A DNA stretch of 64,000 nucleotides from Gallintestinimicrobium propionicum. GTDB lineage: Bacteria; Bacillota; Clostridia; Lachnospirales; Lachnospiraceae. Positions 1 through 8,827 of the stretch are shown one piece after another. The DNA is taken from positions 248,001 to 312,000 of the forward strand of contig NZ_JAOQJY010000001.1 of NCBI RefSeq assembly GCF_025567525.1, given 5' to 3'. The translations under genes and the position numbers were made by a program. Numbering within the stretch: the stretch's first letter is position 1; every line of letters begins with the position of its first letter. The notes below the pieces were generated by a model. The model did not search any database. It was not told where the DNA came from and saw only the letters and a program-made list of their open reading frames with translations.

Positions 1-378
1 AGAAACCAGCTCCATCCGGAGAAGCCCCTGCTGCAGCTCGGTAAGGGGCGGAGCGTCCTGATAGTGCCGGATTTCATCCTCCACCTCTTTTCTGCTGCAC
101 CCGATCAGCCGAAGCGGCAGGGATTTGATCTCTTCTGTCTGCCTTCGGGACACCTGATCGGTATTTTTTACCACAAGCTTCGTATCTGCGCGCAACCGAT
201 CCGGTACGCTGACCGCCTGGGTTGCAGACTGCATCTGAAAAAACGGAATTTCGTTCTGGCTGATAATCGTCTGCCTTCCGGGATAAAACCACTGTTCGAT
301 CTTATAATGTCCATAAAATCCCACCGCAAAAAGCAGACAGGAATAGAGAAAAAAGCTGATTCTTTTTAAACGGCGCAT
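1..378 (-). CDS. Membrane-anchored protein, BofC C-terminal-domain-like (partial)
   Basis: The frame is open from an ATG at 378 to the window edge (126 codons without a stop), so the 3' end is missing. The start is preceded by a good ribosome site (AGAGGTG). The product begins with basic residues MRRLKR and one hydrophobic segment (about residues 7-25), which suggests a single membrane anchor with the rest outside. The visible end (LPLRLIGCSRKEVEDEI, then a stretch ending LLRMELVS) resembles the C-terminal domain of BofC, an intercompartmental regulator of sigma-K processing in Bacillus. That likeness is from memory of the family pattern and is only moderate. It is downstream of the flippase-like gene on the same strand. 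Confidence 0.5.
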   Translation of the reverse strand, partial: MRRLKRISFFLYSCLLFAVGFYGHYKIEQWFYPGRQTIISQNEIPFFQMQSATQAVSVPDRLRADTKLVVKNTDQVSRRQTEEIKSLPLRLIGCSRKEVEDEIRHYQDAPPLTELQQGLLRMELVS

Positions 379-432
379 ATTTTCACCTCTTAAAAAGTAT
401 CAGCTCTTTTCGGTTATTTTATGCAGTGACCA

Positions 433-2064
433 TCACAGCAGCCGCATCGTACTGGCAAGCTCGATCAGCACATCTCCCGCTGCAAAGCAACTCAGTTCGC
501 GTCTGGTCGCACCCTTTAAAACGACGGTAGACACAAAATAGACGAGCAGTCCGACAACCGCCGAAACGAGCATCCGAACCGGGCTGGCAGCATTTTTCAA
601 AATCACCTGGCTGCACAGCAGGCAGACAAGCGCCATCAGAATGCCTGCCAAAAGAGGCGCCAAAAAAACACGGAGCCAGCTGACTGCTATTTTTAATTGC
701 TGGCGCACCATGCCCAGCAGAATCAGACACAAAACAAATGCAGACAGCGCATCGGAATAAGCGCCCGCATACAGGTCGAGTTTCAGCGCGGAACTCATCA
801 CGGAAAAGCTGACCAGCCGAACCAGGACGGAAACCAGCACTGCGATCCAGATGCTATAGTAAAGCTCTGCAGCAAACAAAACGCTGCCAAGCATAAAGGC
901 GAGGCCATAAAAGATCACCGTGATCGCCAGAACTTTTAAAATACTGTACAGACCGTTTAACTCTCCTTTGGAAAACAGCATCTGCAGCATCGGCTGTGCC
1001 GTCGTTAAAAATAAAACGGCGCAGGGAATCGTATAGAGAGCAGTGCAGCGAAAGGCGACCATGCATTTTTCGCGGCTTTTACGCAGGCTGCGGCGTTTTA
1101 AGACGAGCTGGAACTGCGGCAGCAGGGAAGCCGCCAGGGCAAATGCGCCGAGCAGCGCAAGCGTCATCAAAAGACGATATTTTCCAAGATACGCGCCCCA
1201 CGTTGAAACAGAGCCGCTCTTTAAATAGATACTGGACTGCCCGATCCGCCCGATACCGGCAAGCGCCGCCGGAACACAGATCACAAGCCCATTTCGAAAC
1301 AAGAAAAAGGCGATGCTGCGATCTGCCGCAGGATTTGTGCTGTTTCCGTATTCTGCCTGGCGCAGCTCATGGGAAGCCTTTATCCAGGAGATCCCGCAGC
1401 CTGCCGTACACAAAAGACTGACGCATAAAACGGAAAACGCTGCGCCGAACGCACCATATGCCGCCTGATAGGACGTATTCTGCAAAAGCGCGCCGACCTT
1501 CTGACCGTATGCGTCGAGAGGCGCTGCAATCAGGGGTGCTGCGAAAAATAAAAGTACTCCGAATGCGAGTATCCATCTGCCCGCTGTTTCCCGCCTGCCA
1601 AAGGCATCCAGAATGCCGAGCAGCATCCAGAACAGCGTCAGGATAATGAGCGCACATAATAACGCCAAAAACGCTATTTTTGCAAAGGGCAGCGCATAAA
1701 ATGAGCCGAACAGCACATCTTTTAAGGCAGCGCCCAAAAGTGCCAGAACGACGGATACAAAAAATGCCGTCAAAAGAGCCTGTCCCGCAATTTTTTTTGC
1801 GCCTGCGATTCCGTAGCGTTCGATTCTTGTACGGATCAGGTTGGAAACCGCCCGGTTCGTTCCGATCCCGAATAGGGAAAACAGGACAAAACAGCCCTCC
1901 AGGGCCCCAAAAAAGTCTGCGCACCCTTCGTCTCCCAGCGCGTTGACCAGCCGAATGGGTGCAAAAAGGCAAAGCAGGAATGCAAGAAGCTTGACTATCC
2001 CGGTCAATTGCCTTGGTAGCACACTTGTGCGATCGATTTTCTTATGTTTTCTTCGTGCCGCCAT
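433..2064 (-). CDS. Polytopic MATE/MOP-superfamily flippase-like membrane protein
   Basis: This 543-residue protein is hydrophobic almost throughout, with about 12-14 predicted membrane spans after a basic N-terminus (MAARRKHKK). Size and spacing fit the MOP exporters that include SpoVB, MurJ and Wzx flippases, which move lipid-linked sugars across the membrane. No residue pattern seen here decides the substrate. It starts 13 bases after the ybeY stop, with GAGGG as ribosome site, so it is probably the distal part of the yqfC-yqfD-phoH-ybeY transcript. In a sporulation-linked neighbourhood a SpoVB-like role is plausible but unproven. A permease of another kind cannot be excluded. Confidence 0.6.
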   Translation of the reverse strand: MAARRKHKKIDRTSVLPRQLTGIVKLLAFLLCLFAPIRLVNALGDEGCADFFGALEGCFVLFSLFGIGTNRAVSNLIRTRIERYGIAGAKKIAGQALLTAFFVSVVLALLGAALKDVLFGSFYALPFAKIAFLALLCALIILTLFWMLLGILDAFGRRETAGRWILAFGVLLFFAAPLIAAPLDAYGQKVGALLQNTSYQAAYGAFGAAFSVLCVSLLCTAGCGISWIKASHELRQAEYGNSTNPAADRSIAFFLFRNGLVICVPAALAGIGRIGQSSIYLKSGSVSTWGAYLGKYRLLMTLALLGAFALAASLLPQFQLVLKRRSLRKSREKCMVAFRCTALYTIPCAVLFLTTAQPMLQMLFSKGELNGLYSILKVLAITVIFYGLAFMLGSVLFAAELYYSIWIAVLVSVLVRLVSFSVMSSALKLDLYAGAYSDALSAFVLCLILLGMVRQQLKIAVSWLRVFLAPLLAGILMALVCLLCSQVILKNAASPVRMLVSAVVGLLVYFVSTVVLKGATRRELSCFAAGDVLIELASTMRLL

Positions 2065-2077
2065 AGAAACTTAACCC

Positions 2078-2590
2078 TCATTCATCCAGGCAATCCCGGG
2101 TCAGCCCGAGCGCGCTTAATATAGTTTCCTGCTTCTGCTCCATCACAGCCGCTTCCTCCGGTGTTTCGTGATCATAACCGCACAAATGCAGCATGCTGTG
2201 CGCAACGAGGAATGCAAACTCCCGTTTCTGGGAATGTCCGTAGCTTTCCGCCTGGGAACAGATCCGATCCACTGACAGGATGATATCACCCAGAATCAGT
2301 TCCCCGCTGTCCGGCTGGAAATAATCCGAACAGTTTTCTTCGACAATGGAAAAATCCGCTTCGGTTTCAAACGGAATGTTCGGAAAGCTCAAAACGTCCG
2401 TCTCCCGGTCGATATTGCGGTATTCTTTATTATACAAGCGGATGCCCTCGTTATCCGTAATCAGTACGTTAATCTCGGTTTCATAGGGACAGCCCTCTGT
2501 ATCCAGAACCGCTTCCGCTACGCGGCTGCATAATTCCTTCGTGTCAAAGGGAAAAGTAAAATCCGTTTCGTTTTCGACATAGATGGTCAT
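2078..2590 (-). CDS. ybeY: Endoribonuclease YbeY (16S rRNA 3'-end maturation)
   Basis: YbeY is a zinc-dependent endoribonuclease acting in 16S rRNA 3'-end maturation and ribosome quality control. The 170-residue product has the family's metal-binding signature HSMLHLCGYDHE (His131, His135, His141 as zinc ligands) and the upstream TDVLSFP motif. Length is normal. Its ATG overlaps the phoH stop by four bases (2587..2590), a translationally coupled pair conserved in Firmicutes. In Bacillus a pgpH gene lies between phoH and ybeY; it is absent here. Confidence 0.95.
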   Translation of the reverse strand: MTIYVENETDFTFPFDTKELCSRVAEAVLDTEGCPYETEINVLITDNEGIRLYNKEYRNIDRETDVLSFPNIPFETEADFSIVEENCSDYFQPDSGELILGDIILSVDRICSQAESYGHSQKREFAFLVAHSMLHLCGYDHETPEEAAVMEQKQETILSALGLTRDCLDE

Positions 2591-3663
2591 GAGCGTCTCT
2601 CCTTTTCATTTCTGCGCAGAGGAGCTTCCGTCCTGCGTTTTGTCTTTCCAGACGTCTTGCCGGCAGCAGCGGACGTCAGACGTCTTTCCTTGCTCTCGCG
2701 GTAAGCCTGCTTTGCCTCATAGTTTTCATAAGCCTTGACAATCTTCTGAACCAGCGGATGCCGGACGACATCGCGGCTTGTCAGGTTGCAGAAACCGATA
2801 TCGTCCAGACCGGACAACACCTTCACAGCAACGTCCAGACCGGACTGTGTTCCCGGAGCAAGGTCTTTCTGCGAAGCGTCGCCGGTGATGACAACCTTGG
2901 AACCGAAGCCGATTCGGGTCAGGAACATCTTCATTTGGGCAGGCGTCGTATTTTGCGCTTCGTCGAGGATGATATAAGCGTTGTCGAGGGTACGTCCTCT
3001 CATGTAGGCGAGCGGCGCAACCTCAATGAGCCCTTTTTCCATATTGCGTTGGAAGCTTTCCGCGCCCATGATCTGATAGAGTGCATCGTAGAGCGGACGC
3101 AGGTACGGGTCGACCTTGCTCTGCAGATCGCCGGGCAAAAAGCCGAGCTTCTCGCCTGCTTCGATCGCAGGTCTGGTCAGAATAATGCGCTCCACCTCGT
3201 TATTTTTAAAAGCGGTAATCGCCATTGCCATCGCCAGGTAGGTTTTGCCTGTTCCAGCAGGCCCCAGACCGAATACGATCATCTTTTCCCGGATCGCATC
3301 CACATACTGCTTTTGTCCGAGCGTTTTGGGCTTTACCGGTTTTCCGCTCACGGTGTGGCAGATGAGATCGCCGTCTATTTCAAGTAAGGTATTTTCCTGA
3401 TTTTCCATATGCATTGCAATTGCGTAATCCACGTTCTGCTCCTGTATCTGATTTCCGCGTCTGGCAAGCTCCTGCAGTTCGGTAAAAACTGCCGCCGTAT
3501 GGGCAACTGCCGACTGTTCGCCGCGGATATGGACGGTACCGTCCCGGTCAATAATCTGCGTGCCGAATGCACGCTCCAGCTTCTTTAAATAACAGTCAAA
3601 CTGTCCGAAAAGGTTGCTGATATGCGCGTTGTCCAGCTCCAGTGTTTGTTCTGTAAATGCCAT
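2587..3663 (-). CDS. phoH: PhoH-family ATPase
   Basis: A 358-residue PhoH-like protein. An N-terminal region with KH/R3H-like spacing is followed by the P-loop GPAGTGKT (residues 134-141), a Walker B-type segment YIILDEAQN and the family motif VVITGDASQKDL. PhoH proteins are cytoplasmic ATPases linked to RNA metabolism and genetically to YbeY; the exact substrate is unsettled. The C-terminal 40 residues are basic and low-complexity (KRRTEAPLRRNEKERRS), which would suit RNA binding. It starts one base after the yqfD stop and overlaps ybeY, so the four genes yqfC to ybeY look like one operon. Confidence 0.93.
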   Translation of the reverse strand: MAFTEQTLELDNAHISNLFGQFDCYLKKLERAFGTQIIDRDGTVHIRGEQSAVAHTAAVFTELQELARRGNQIQEQNVDYAIAMHMENQENTLLEIDGDLICHTVSGKPVKPKTLGQKQYVDAIREKMIVFGLGPAGTGKTYLAMAMAITAFKNNEVERIILTRPAIEAGEKLGFLPGDLQSKVDPYLRPLYDALYQIMGAESFQRNMEKGLIEVAPLAYMRGRTLDNAYIILDEAQNTTPAQMKMFLTRIGFGSKVVITGDASQKDLAPGTQSGLDVAVKVLSGLDDIGFCNLTSRDVVRHPLVQKIVKAYENYEAKQAYRESKERRLTSAAAGKTSGKTKRRTEAPLRRNEKERRS

Positions 3664-3664
3664 G

Positions 3665-4912
3665 TTAATTCTGTGCAGTCTCCTGTTCTTTTGCCGTGTC
3701 CGAAATCGAAAGCGCCTGCCAGACGCCGCCCTGCAGCTGTATCTTCAGGCTTCCCTCCAAGGTGAGGATATCGGCTTTTTCTACTATTCTAACATCTTTT
3801 TGTATAATTTGAACCCCTTTTTCCTCCAAAGCGGCAATTATTTTTTGAAATTTATCCAAAAGAATCTTTTTTGCGCTGTCCGTGTCGTAGCGTGCATCGA
3901 CCGGAAGATACTCGCGCAGCGTCTGACTGCCCGCAAAAATAGGGAGATCGAGCTGTCCGAACAGGCATAGACGATTTTGCTGCGTTACGATATCCTGACG
4001 CGCAAAGTTCTTCCGGATAGGAGGAAAAAGAACCCGCAGGCTGCCGATTGCGAGGAATTTCCGGCTCTTTTCCCTTCCGGTATAATTTTTATACTGGTAA
4101 GCATAAGGACAGGATAAATGCACCCGATAGTCGGTTTCTAAAATCACGTCCCCGTCCGCGACGACTGACAGGTATTCCCGAACAGTTTCGTCATCGTTTT
4201 TAACCGGAATTCGTCCGCTGATCAGCAGATCGCCGCGGGAAACGCTGTCTCCCGGCCGCACCGTCGGGATGCCGCTTCTGGTCAGGATTGAAACGACTGT
4301 GCCGGAGCAGGACGCAACAAGATCCGCTCCATTTTCAAATTTGGACAGCTCCTGCTTCTGAGCAGTGTCCGGCAGAATGTCTTCCTGAATTTTTACAACA
4401 AGCTTCGTCCCCTGGAGGCTGACAGACGCCCAGGTGATTTCTTCAAAGGCTTCCCGAAGTCCTTTTTCGAGAGTTTCCGCAGAAAAAAAGTGCCGCGGCG
4501 TGCCGTAACGGATTCCCTCATCCTCGAGATACCGCTTCAGCTCCTCCTCCGTGATCATTCGGTTGCCGTCAAATTCCATCGCCCAGATGAACTGCGACAT
4601 CAGAATTAAAAATGCACTGCATAAAAAAACCCCGAGCAAGAACATTTTTCTGTGCCGGACATCCTGTAGAAAAAAGGGCAGCCCTCTTTTTTCCAGAACG
4701 GCTACCCTTGTTTTGGTTTTGTGGACAATATCCCGAATTTTGAAGAAATCGGAAAGGCTGATGCACATCGTATAAAAACCGTCGTGCCCGTTAAGCTCCC
4801 AGAGCACGATAGCTCGGTTTGCGCACAGATTCATGAAGCGTTCCGGCGCATAACCCCGGACGCTGATCCTGACATATCCCCTGCAATACCGGATTAAGGC
4901 AATCATCGGCAT
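3665..4912 (-). CDS. yqfD: Sporulation protein YqfD
   Basis: This 415-residue protein matches YqfD of endospore formers: a cytoplasmic N-terminal part, one transmembrane helix (about residues 92-112), and a large extracytoplasmic domain with GTVVSILTRSGIPTVRPGD-type beta segments. In Bacillus yqfC-yqfD belongs to the mother-cell sigma-E regulon and mutants are defective in forespore engulfment or later development; the biochemical role is not established. The gene lies eight bases after yqfC and just before phoH. It is one of the strongest signs that the organism forms spores. Confidence 0.9.
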   Translation of the reverse strand: MPMIALIRYCRGYVRISVRGYAPERFMNLCANRAIVLWELNGHDGFYTMCISLSDFFKIRDIVHKTKTRVAVLEKRGLPFFLQDVRHRKMFLLGVFLCSAFLILMSQFIWAMEFDGNRMITEEELKRYLEDEGIRYGTPRHFFSAETLEKGLREAFEEITWASVSLQGTKLVVKIQEDILPDTAQKQELSKFENGADLVASCSGTVVSILTRSGIPTVRPGDSVSRGDLLISGRIPVKNDDETVREYLSVVADGDVILETDYRVHLSCPYAYQYKNYTGREKSRKFLAIGSLRVLFPPIRKNFARQDIVTQQNRLCLFGQLDLPIFAGSQTLREYLPVDARYDTDSAKKILLDKFQKIIAALEEKGVQIIQKDVRIVEKADILTLEGSLKIQLQGGVWQALSISDTAKEQETAQN

Positions 4913-4920
4913 TCCCTCCG

Positions 4921-5220
4921 CTACAGATACCGCACGCCGGAAATTTTTCCGGCAATTTTCATGTCTTCATTGGTATAGTAGACGATTTTTAAACAACACC
5001 CTTCAATCCGGATTCTGGTATGCTTCCCCTGCAGAAGAATACACTCCTGCGTATATTCCAGGATTCCCCGGTAATTTTCCACCAAAAGCTCGGTATCTCC
5101 GATCAGCGTCAGGATACTCGCGCCCAGCATGACGTCCCGGGGCAGACGCAGGGACTCTGTGAAAGCCTCCTTAGCCCGTATGGCTGTCTGTTTTTGCGGT
5201 GATTTTCTGATTTTGCTCAT
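4921..5220 (-). CDS. yqfC: Sporulation protein YqfC (YabP/YqfC family)
   Basis: The 99-residue product has the small YabP/YqfC fold pattern: LRLPRDVMLGASILTLIG, then ENYRGILEYTQECILLQ and a terminal basic beta segment. YabP/YqfC proteins are small sporulation factors of unknown biochemistry; YqfC is made in the mother cell under sigma-E in Bacillus. A basic N-terminus (SKIRKSPQKQ) precedes the domain. It directly precedes yqfD on the minus strand, the conserved order. A 65-base gap separates it from rlmH upstream. Confidence 0.88.
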   Translation of the reverse strand: MSKIRKSPQKQTAIRAKEAFTESLRLPRDVMLGASILTLIGDTELLVENYRGILEYTQECILLQGKHTRIRIEGCCLKIVYYTNEDMKIAGKISGVRYL

Positions 5221-5285
5221 GCCCTATTGTATGAGGCGCGGTAGAAAAAAATGACAGTGCGGAAACATATTTGACGGCAGATTTC

Positions 5286-5765
5286 TTATTTATGATACGG
5301 CTCTTTATTTGAAATCCGGAACGCGCGGTAGACCTGTTCCAGCAAAATGACGCGCATGAGCTGATGCGGGAAGGTCATATCAGAAAAGCTCAGGAGAAAA
5401 TCCGCGCGGGAAAGGACGTCTTTGTACAGTCCGAGGGACCCGCCGATGACGAAATCAATGGTGCTTGTGCCGGACACCATCAGTCGGTCAATCTGCTGGG
5501 AAAATGCCACGCTATCCAGCTTTTTGCCTTCAATGGCGAGCACGATGCAGTATTCTCCGTCCCGGATATGGGAAAGAAGCCGCTGTCCCTCTTTTTCCTT
5601 TACCTGCTCCATCTGGGAAGGACTGGCATTTTCGTCCGTCTTTTCATCCGCCACTTCCACGATTTCGAGCTTGCAGTAACGACCAAGACGCTTCTGGTAT
5701 TCGGCAATCGCGTCCCGGTAAAATTTTTCCTTGATTTTGCCGACGGTCAGAATTCGTATTTTCAT
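5286..5765 (-). CDS. rlmH: 23S rRNA pseudouridine-1915 N3-methyltransferase RlmH
   Basis: RlmH is a SPOUT-class, SAM-dependent methyltransferase that modifies pseudouridine 1915 in helix 69 of 23S rRNA on assembled 70S ribosomes. The 159-residue product is full length and shows the SAM-binding knot: LAIEGKKLDS, FVIGGSLGL, LSFSDMTFPHQLMRVILLEQ and the C-terminal PYHK signature. It overlaps the upstream zinc-ribbon membrane protein by four bases (5762..5765), so the two are coupled. Confidence 0.96.
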   Translation of the reverse strand: MKIRILTVGKIKEKFYRDAIAEYQKRLGRYCKLEIVEVADEKTDENASPSQMEQVKEKEGQRLLSHIRDGEYCIVLAIEGKKLDSVAFSQQIDRLMVSGTSTIDFVIGGSLGLYKDVLSRADFLLSFSDMTFPHQLMRVILLEQVYRAFRISNKEPYHK

Positions 5766-6475
5766 TCGTTCGGATAGATCTGGCCATACATTTCATCGAT
5801 GAAATGATCCAGATATTCCTCGTCCAGATTCAGGAAATTTTCGGAAATCAGCTGTTTCATAGCGGCTGACCGTTTAAAATATGCCGTTTCGTCGCTCTCT
5901 GTTTCGAGAACGGAAGCAGTCTGGTCGATCAGATCACGATTCAGGCGTTCCTGACAGTATTTAACCAGCTCTTCCTTTAACTGGCTCTCTGCTACCGCCT
6001 GCGTCGCATGTTTTTTGTAGGATTTGTAGGAACTTGCTCCCATCACGATAAATGCGATGAACATCGTTCCCATCACCAGACAGGTCGCCACTTTGGAAAA
6101 CAGCGTCAGGTGGACCGGAAGCAGATCGCATGCGAGCAAACCTACGGCAACGAGGCCGATAACACCTGCGGTCAGCAGCGTATAAGCGCTGGATTTAAAA
6201 TTTTCCGCCTTATCGGATGCACCCTCATAGACGCCGTGGCGGGTTTTATCGTGCAGCAGCTCCTTTCCCTCCGGCAGCGTCTCCTCCTGGACTTCCTGTA
6301 TTTCCTCTGTCTCAAATCCCGTATCATCCGGGAACGAAGCGGCAGCATCCCGGATGTATTCTGCCGCTTCCTCCGCTGCTGCCTGTTCCAGCGACTCTAC
6401 AAGCGTAGAGCCGCAGTCGGAGCAGACGGTGTAGCCGTCCTGATATTCTGTTTTACAGTTTGGACACCAAGGCAT
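5762..6475 (-). CDS. Zinc-ribbon membrane protein, unknown function
   Basis: A 237-residue protein of unrecognised function. It opens with a zinc ribbon of two CxxC knuckles (CPNC at residues 4-7 and CSDC at 18-21). An acidic, Glu-rich linker follows, then two adjacent transmembrane segments (about 101-150) and a helical C-terminal tail of about 85 residues. The ribbon and tail would both lie in the cytoplasm if the two spans form a hairpin. It lies 14 bases after nfnB and overlaps rlmH. Such proteins are often annotated only as zinc-ribbon domain-containing; no catalytic motif is seen. Confidence 0.75.
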   Translation of the reverse strand: MPWCPNCKTEYQDGYTVCSDCGSTLVESLEQAAAEEAAEYIRDAAASFPDDTGFETEEIQEVQEETLPEGKELLHDKTRHGVYEGASDKAENFKSSAYTLLTAGVIGLVAVGLLACDLLPVHLTLFSKVATCLVMGTMFIAFIVMGASSYKSYKKHATQAVAESQLKEELVKYCQERLNRDLIDQTASVLETESDETAYFKRSAAMKQLISENFLNLDEEYLDHFIDEMYGQIYPNE

Positions 6476-6489
6476 AGGACACGCCCTCC

Positions 6490-7878
6490 TTATTTGCCGG
6501 ACAGATATTCGTCAATTCCTTTTGCACCCGCTTTTCCGGCACCCATCGCCAGAATAACGGTCGCTGCGCCGGTAACGGCATCTCCGCCTGCAAAAACAGC
6601 AGCCTTGCTGGTCTGACCATTTTCTTCGGAAGCGACGATACATTTGCGTTTGTTGGTTTCAAGACCTTCTGTTGTAGAAGAAATCAGCGGGTTCGGAGAG
6701 GTACCCAGAGCCATGATGACCGTATCCAATTCCAGGGTAAACTCAGAGCCGGGGATTTCTACCGGACGGCGTCTGCCGGAAGCATCGGGCTCGCCCAACT
6801 CCATGCGCACGCACTTCATGCCCTTTACCCAACCTTTTTCATCTTCCAGAATTTCGACCGGATTCGTCAGCAGATCAAAGATAATGCCTTCCTGTTTTGC
6901 ATGATGTACTTCTTCCACACGGGCGGGAAGCTCCTCTTCACTTCTGCGGTATACGATATGCACTTCCGCGCCGAGACGCAGCGCGGTTCTCGCAGCATCC
7001 ATTGCAACGTTGCCGCCGCCGACAACTGCCACCTTTTTGCTCTCCATGATCGGAGTAGCAGAATCTGCCTGAAACGCTTTCATCAGGTTGCTTCTGGTCA
7101 GATATTCGTTTGCAGAAAATACACCGTTGGCATTCTCACCGGGGATGCCCATAAATTTAGGAAGACCTGCACCGGAGCCGATAAAGACTGCAGAATAGCC
7201 CTCTTCATTGAGCAGCTCGTCAATCGTAACAGATTTGCCGACGATGACGTTTGTCTCGATCTTTACGCCGAGGGACAGTACGTTTTCGATTTCTTTCTTT
7301 ACAACATTCTCTTTGGGAAGACGGAATTCCGGAATACCGTATACCAGTACACCGCCTGCCTCATGCAGCGCCTCGAAAATGGTCACATCATAGCCCATCT
7401 TCGCCAGATCGCCTGCACAGGTCAGACCTGCAGGGCCGGAACCGATGACGGCTACCTTTTTTCCCTTCTTTTCAGCAGCGCCGACAGGACGGATGTTGTT
7501 TTCTCTTGCCCAGTCCGCTACAAAACGCTCCAGTTTGCCGATAGACACTGCTTCGCCCTTAATACCACGGATACATTTTCCTTCACACTGGCTTTCCTGC
7601 GGGCAGACACGACCGCAGACAGCGGGAAGTGCGCTGGATTCGCTGATAACCTGATAAGCAGCTGCAAAATCGCCCTCTTTTACCTTTTCCACGAAGCCGG
7701 GGATATTGATCGAAACCGGACATCCCTGTACGCAGTGTGCATTTTTACAGTTTAAGCAGCGCTGTGCTTCTGCTACTGCTTCATCGGCATTATAGCCAAG
7801 ACATACTTCTTCGAAATTACATGCGCGTTCTTTTGCATCCTGCTCTCTGACCGGGACTTTTTTCATCATATCAGCCAT
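6490..7878 (-). CDS. nfnB: NfnB: large subunit of NADH-dependent ferredoxin:NADP+ oxidoreductase (GltD-like)
   Basis: This 462-residue flavoprotein has the glutamate-synthase small-subunit fold: an N-terminal Cys-rich iron-sulfur region (CLNCKNAHCVQGCP, about residues 42-55, and CGRVCPQESQCEGKC), a FAD-binding VIGSGPAG motif and a second nucleotide fold VVGGGNVAMDAA. Alone it would be called NADPH-dependent glutamate synthase subunit GltA. It follows an NfnA-type gene directly, sharing a base at TAATG, and no glutamate synthase large subunit is present. That pairing fits NfnAB, which couples reduced ferredoxin and NADH to NADP+ reduction by flavin-based electron bifurcation. The bifurcating role is inferred from context. 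Confidence 0.85.
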   Translation of the reverse strand: MADMMKKVPVREQDAKERACNFEEVCLGYNADEAVAEAQRCLNCKNAHCVQGCPVSINIPGFVEKVKEGDFAAAYQVISESSALPAVCGRVCPQESQCEGKCIRGIKGEAVSIGKLERFVADWARENNIRPVGAAEKKGKKVAVIGSGPAGLTCAGDLAKMGYDVTIFEALHEAGGVLVYGIPEFRLPKENVVKKEIENVLSLGVKIETNVIVGKSVTIDELLNEEGYSAVFIGSGAGLPKFMGIPGENANGVFSANEYLTRSNLMKAFQADSATPIMESKKVAVVGGGNVAMDAARTALRLGAEVHIVYRRSEEELPARVEEVHHAKQEGIIFDLLTNPVEILEDEKGWVKGMKCVRMELGEPDASGRRRPVEIPGSEFTLELDTVIMALGTSPNPLISSTTEGLETNKRKCIVASEENGQTSKAAVFAGGDAVTGAATVILAMGAGKAGAKGIDEYLSGK

Positions 7879-8768
7879 TACTCTTCACCTCCGCACTGAC
7901 CGCATCCGCCGTGATGCGTGTCTTTTTCCTTTGCAGCAAGATAAGCTCTGCCTTCCTGGGTCTTGTAGATCTGCTGACGCTGCATCGCTTCGTCAAAGTT
8001 TACCAGATGTCCGTCAAATTCCGGACCGTCTACGCAGGCAAATTTCACTTCGCCGCCTACAGTAACACGGCAGGCGCCACACATGCCGGTTCCGTCTACC
8101 ATGATGGGGTTTAAGGAAACGATCGTCGGGATATTCAGCGCTTCTGTTGTCTTGCAGACAAATTTCATCATGATCATCGGACCGATTGCAACGCAGAGGT
8201 CATAGTGCTTACCTTCCTGCTCTACCAGATCCTGAATGGTCTTTGTTACCATGCCGCTTCTTCCATAAGAGCCGTCATCGGTGGTCACATATAAATTTCC
8301 TGCAACCGCTTTCATCTCTTCCTCAAGGATCAGCAGCTCTTTCGTCTTTGCGCCTACGATAACGTCTGCTGCAACACCCTGCTCATGCAGCCATTTTACC
8401 TGCGGATAAACGGGTGCTGTGCCGACGCCGCCGGCAACGAACAGAATTTTCTTTGCAGCCAGGGCTTCCTTTGTTTCTTTTGTCAGCTCGGACGGACATC
8501 CCAGAGGGCCTGCCACATCGTGGAAGGCATCCCCGGCCTTTAAGGAGGTCATCAGATGGGTGCTGGCTCCCACCGGCTGGAATACAATCGTAATCGTTCC
8601 TTTTTCTCTGTTATAGTCGCAAATGGTCAGTGGAATTCTTTCACTGTCGGCATCTGTCCGCACAATCACAAACTGGCCGGGCATACAGGATTTTGCGATC
8701 CGTTCTGCTTTAACTTCCATCCAGTAAATGTTGGCAGTGAGTTTTTTCGTTTCTAAAATAGGATACAT
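7878..8768 (-). CDS. nfnA: NfnA: FAD/[2Fe-2S] small subunit of NADH-dependent ferredoxin:NADP+ oxidoreductase
   Basis: A 296-residue protein of the dihydroorotate dehydrogenase electron-transfer subunit (PyrK-like) family. It has an N-terminal FAD-binding barrel (PLTICDYN), an NAD-binding part (VAGGVGTAPVYPQVKWL) and a C-terminal [2Fe-2S] cluster loop with clustered cysteines (DGTGMCGACRVTVGG, then FACVDGPEFDGH). The extreme C-terminus CGQCGGEE adds more cysteines. Adjacent nfnB makes NfnA the best call; sulfide dehydrogenase subunit B is the alternative database name. A perfect 14-bp palindrome lies just upstream of its ribosome site. Confidence 0.85.
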   Translation of the reverse strand: MYPILETKKLTANIYWMEVKAERIAKSCMPGQFVIVRTDADSERIPLTICDYNREKGTITIVFQPVGASTHLMTSLKAGDAFHDVAGPLGCPSELTKETKEALAAKKILFVAGGVGTAPVYPQVKWLHEQGVAADVIVGAKTKELLILEEEMKAVAGNLYVTTDDGSYGRSGMVTKTIQDLVEQEGKHYDLCVAIGPMIMMKFVCKTTEALNIPTIVSLNPIMVDGTGMCGACRVTVGGEVKFACVDGPEFDGHLVNFDEAMQRQQIYKTQEGRAYLAAKEKDTHHGGCGQCGGEE

Positions 8769-8783
8769 AAATTCTCACCTTTC

Positions 8784-8797
8784 TGTCCGATCGGACA
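8784..8797. promoter_or_regulatory. Perfect palindrome upstream of nfnA
   Basis: TGTCCGATCGGACA is a perfect 14-bp palindrome, 16-29 bases upstream of the nfnA start and just ahead of its GGTGAG ribosome site. Its place suits an operator or an mRNA 5' hairpin. A related imperfect copy (CGTCCGATTGGACT, 23577..23590) lies at the ABC-F promoter. No regulator can be named. Confidence 0.35.
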
Positions 8798-8827
8798 ATA
8801 TATTCTAAGAGTCTGCAGACAGTATCC

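Noticed and set aside
6901..7755. 284-codon plus-strand frame opposite nfnB
   Set aside because: Antisense shadow of a conserved flavoprotein; no ribosome site or family pattern.
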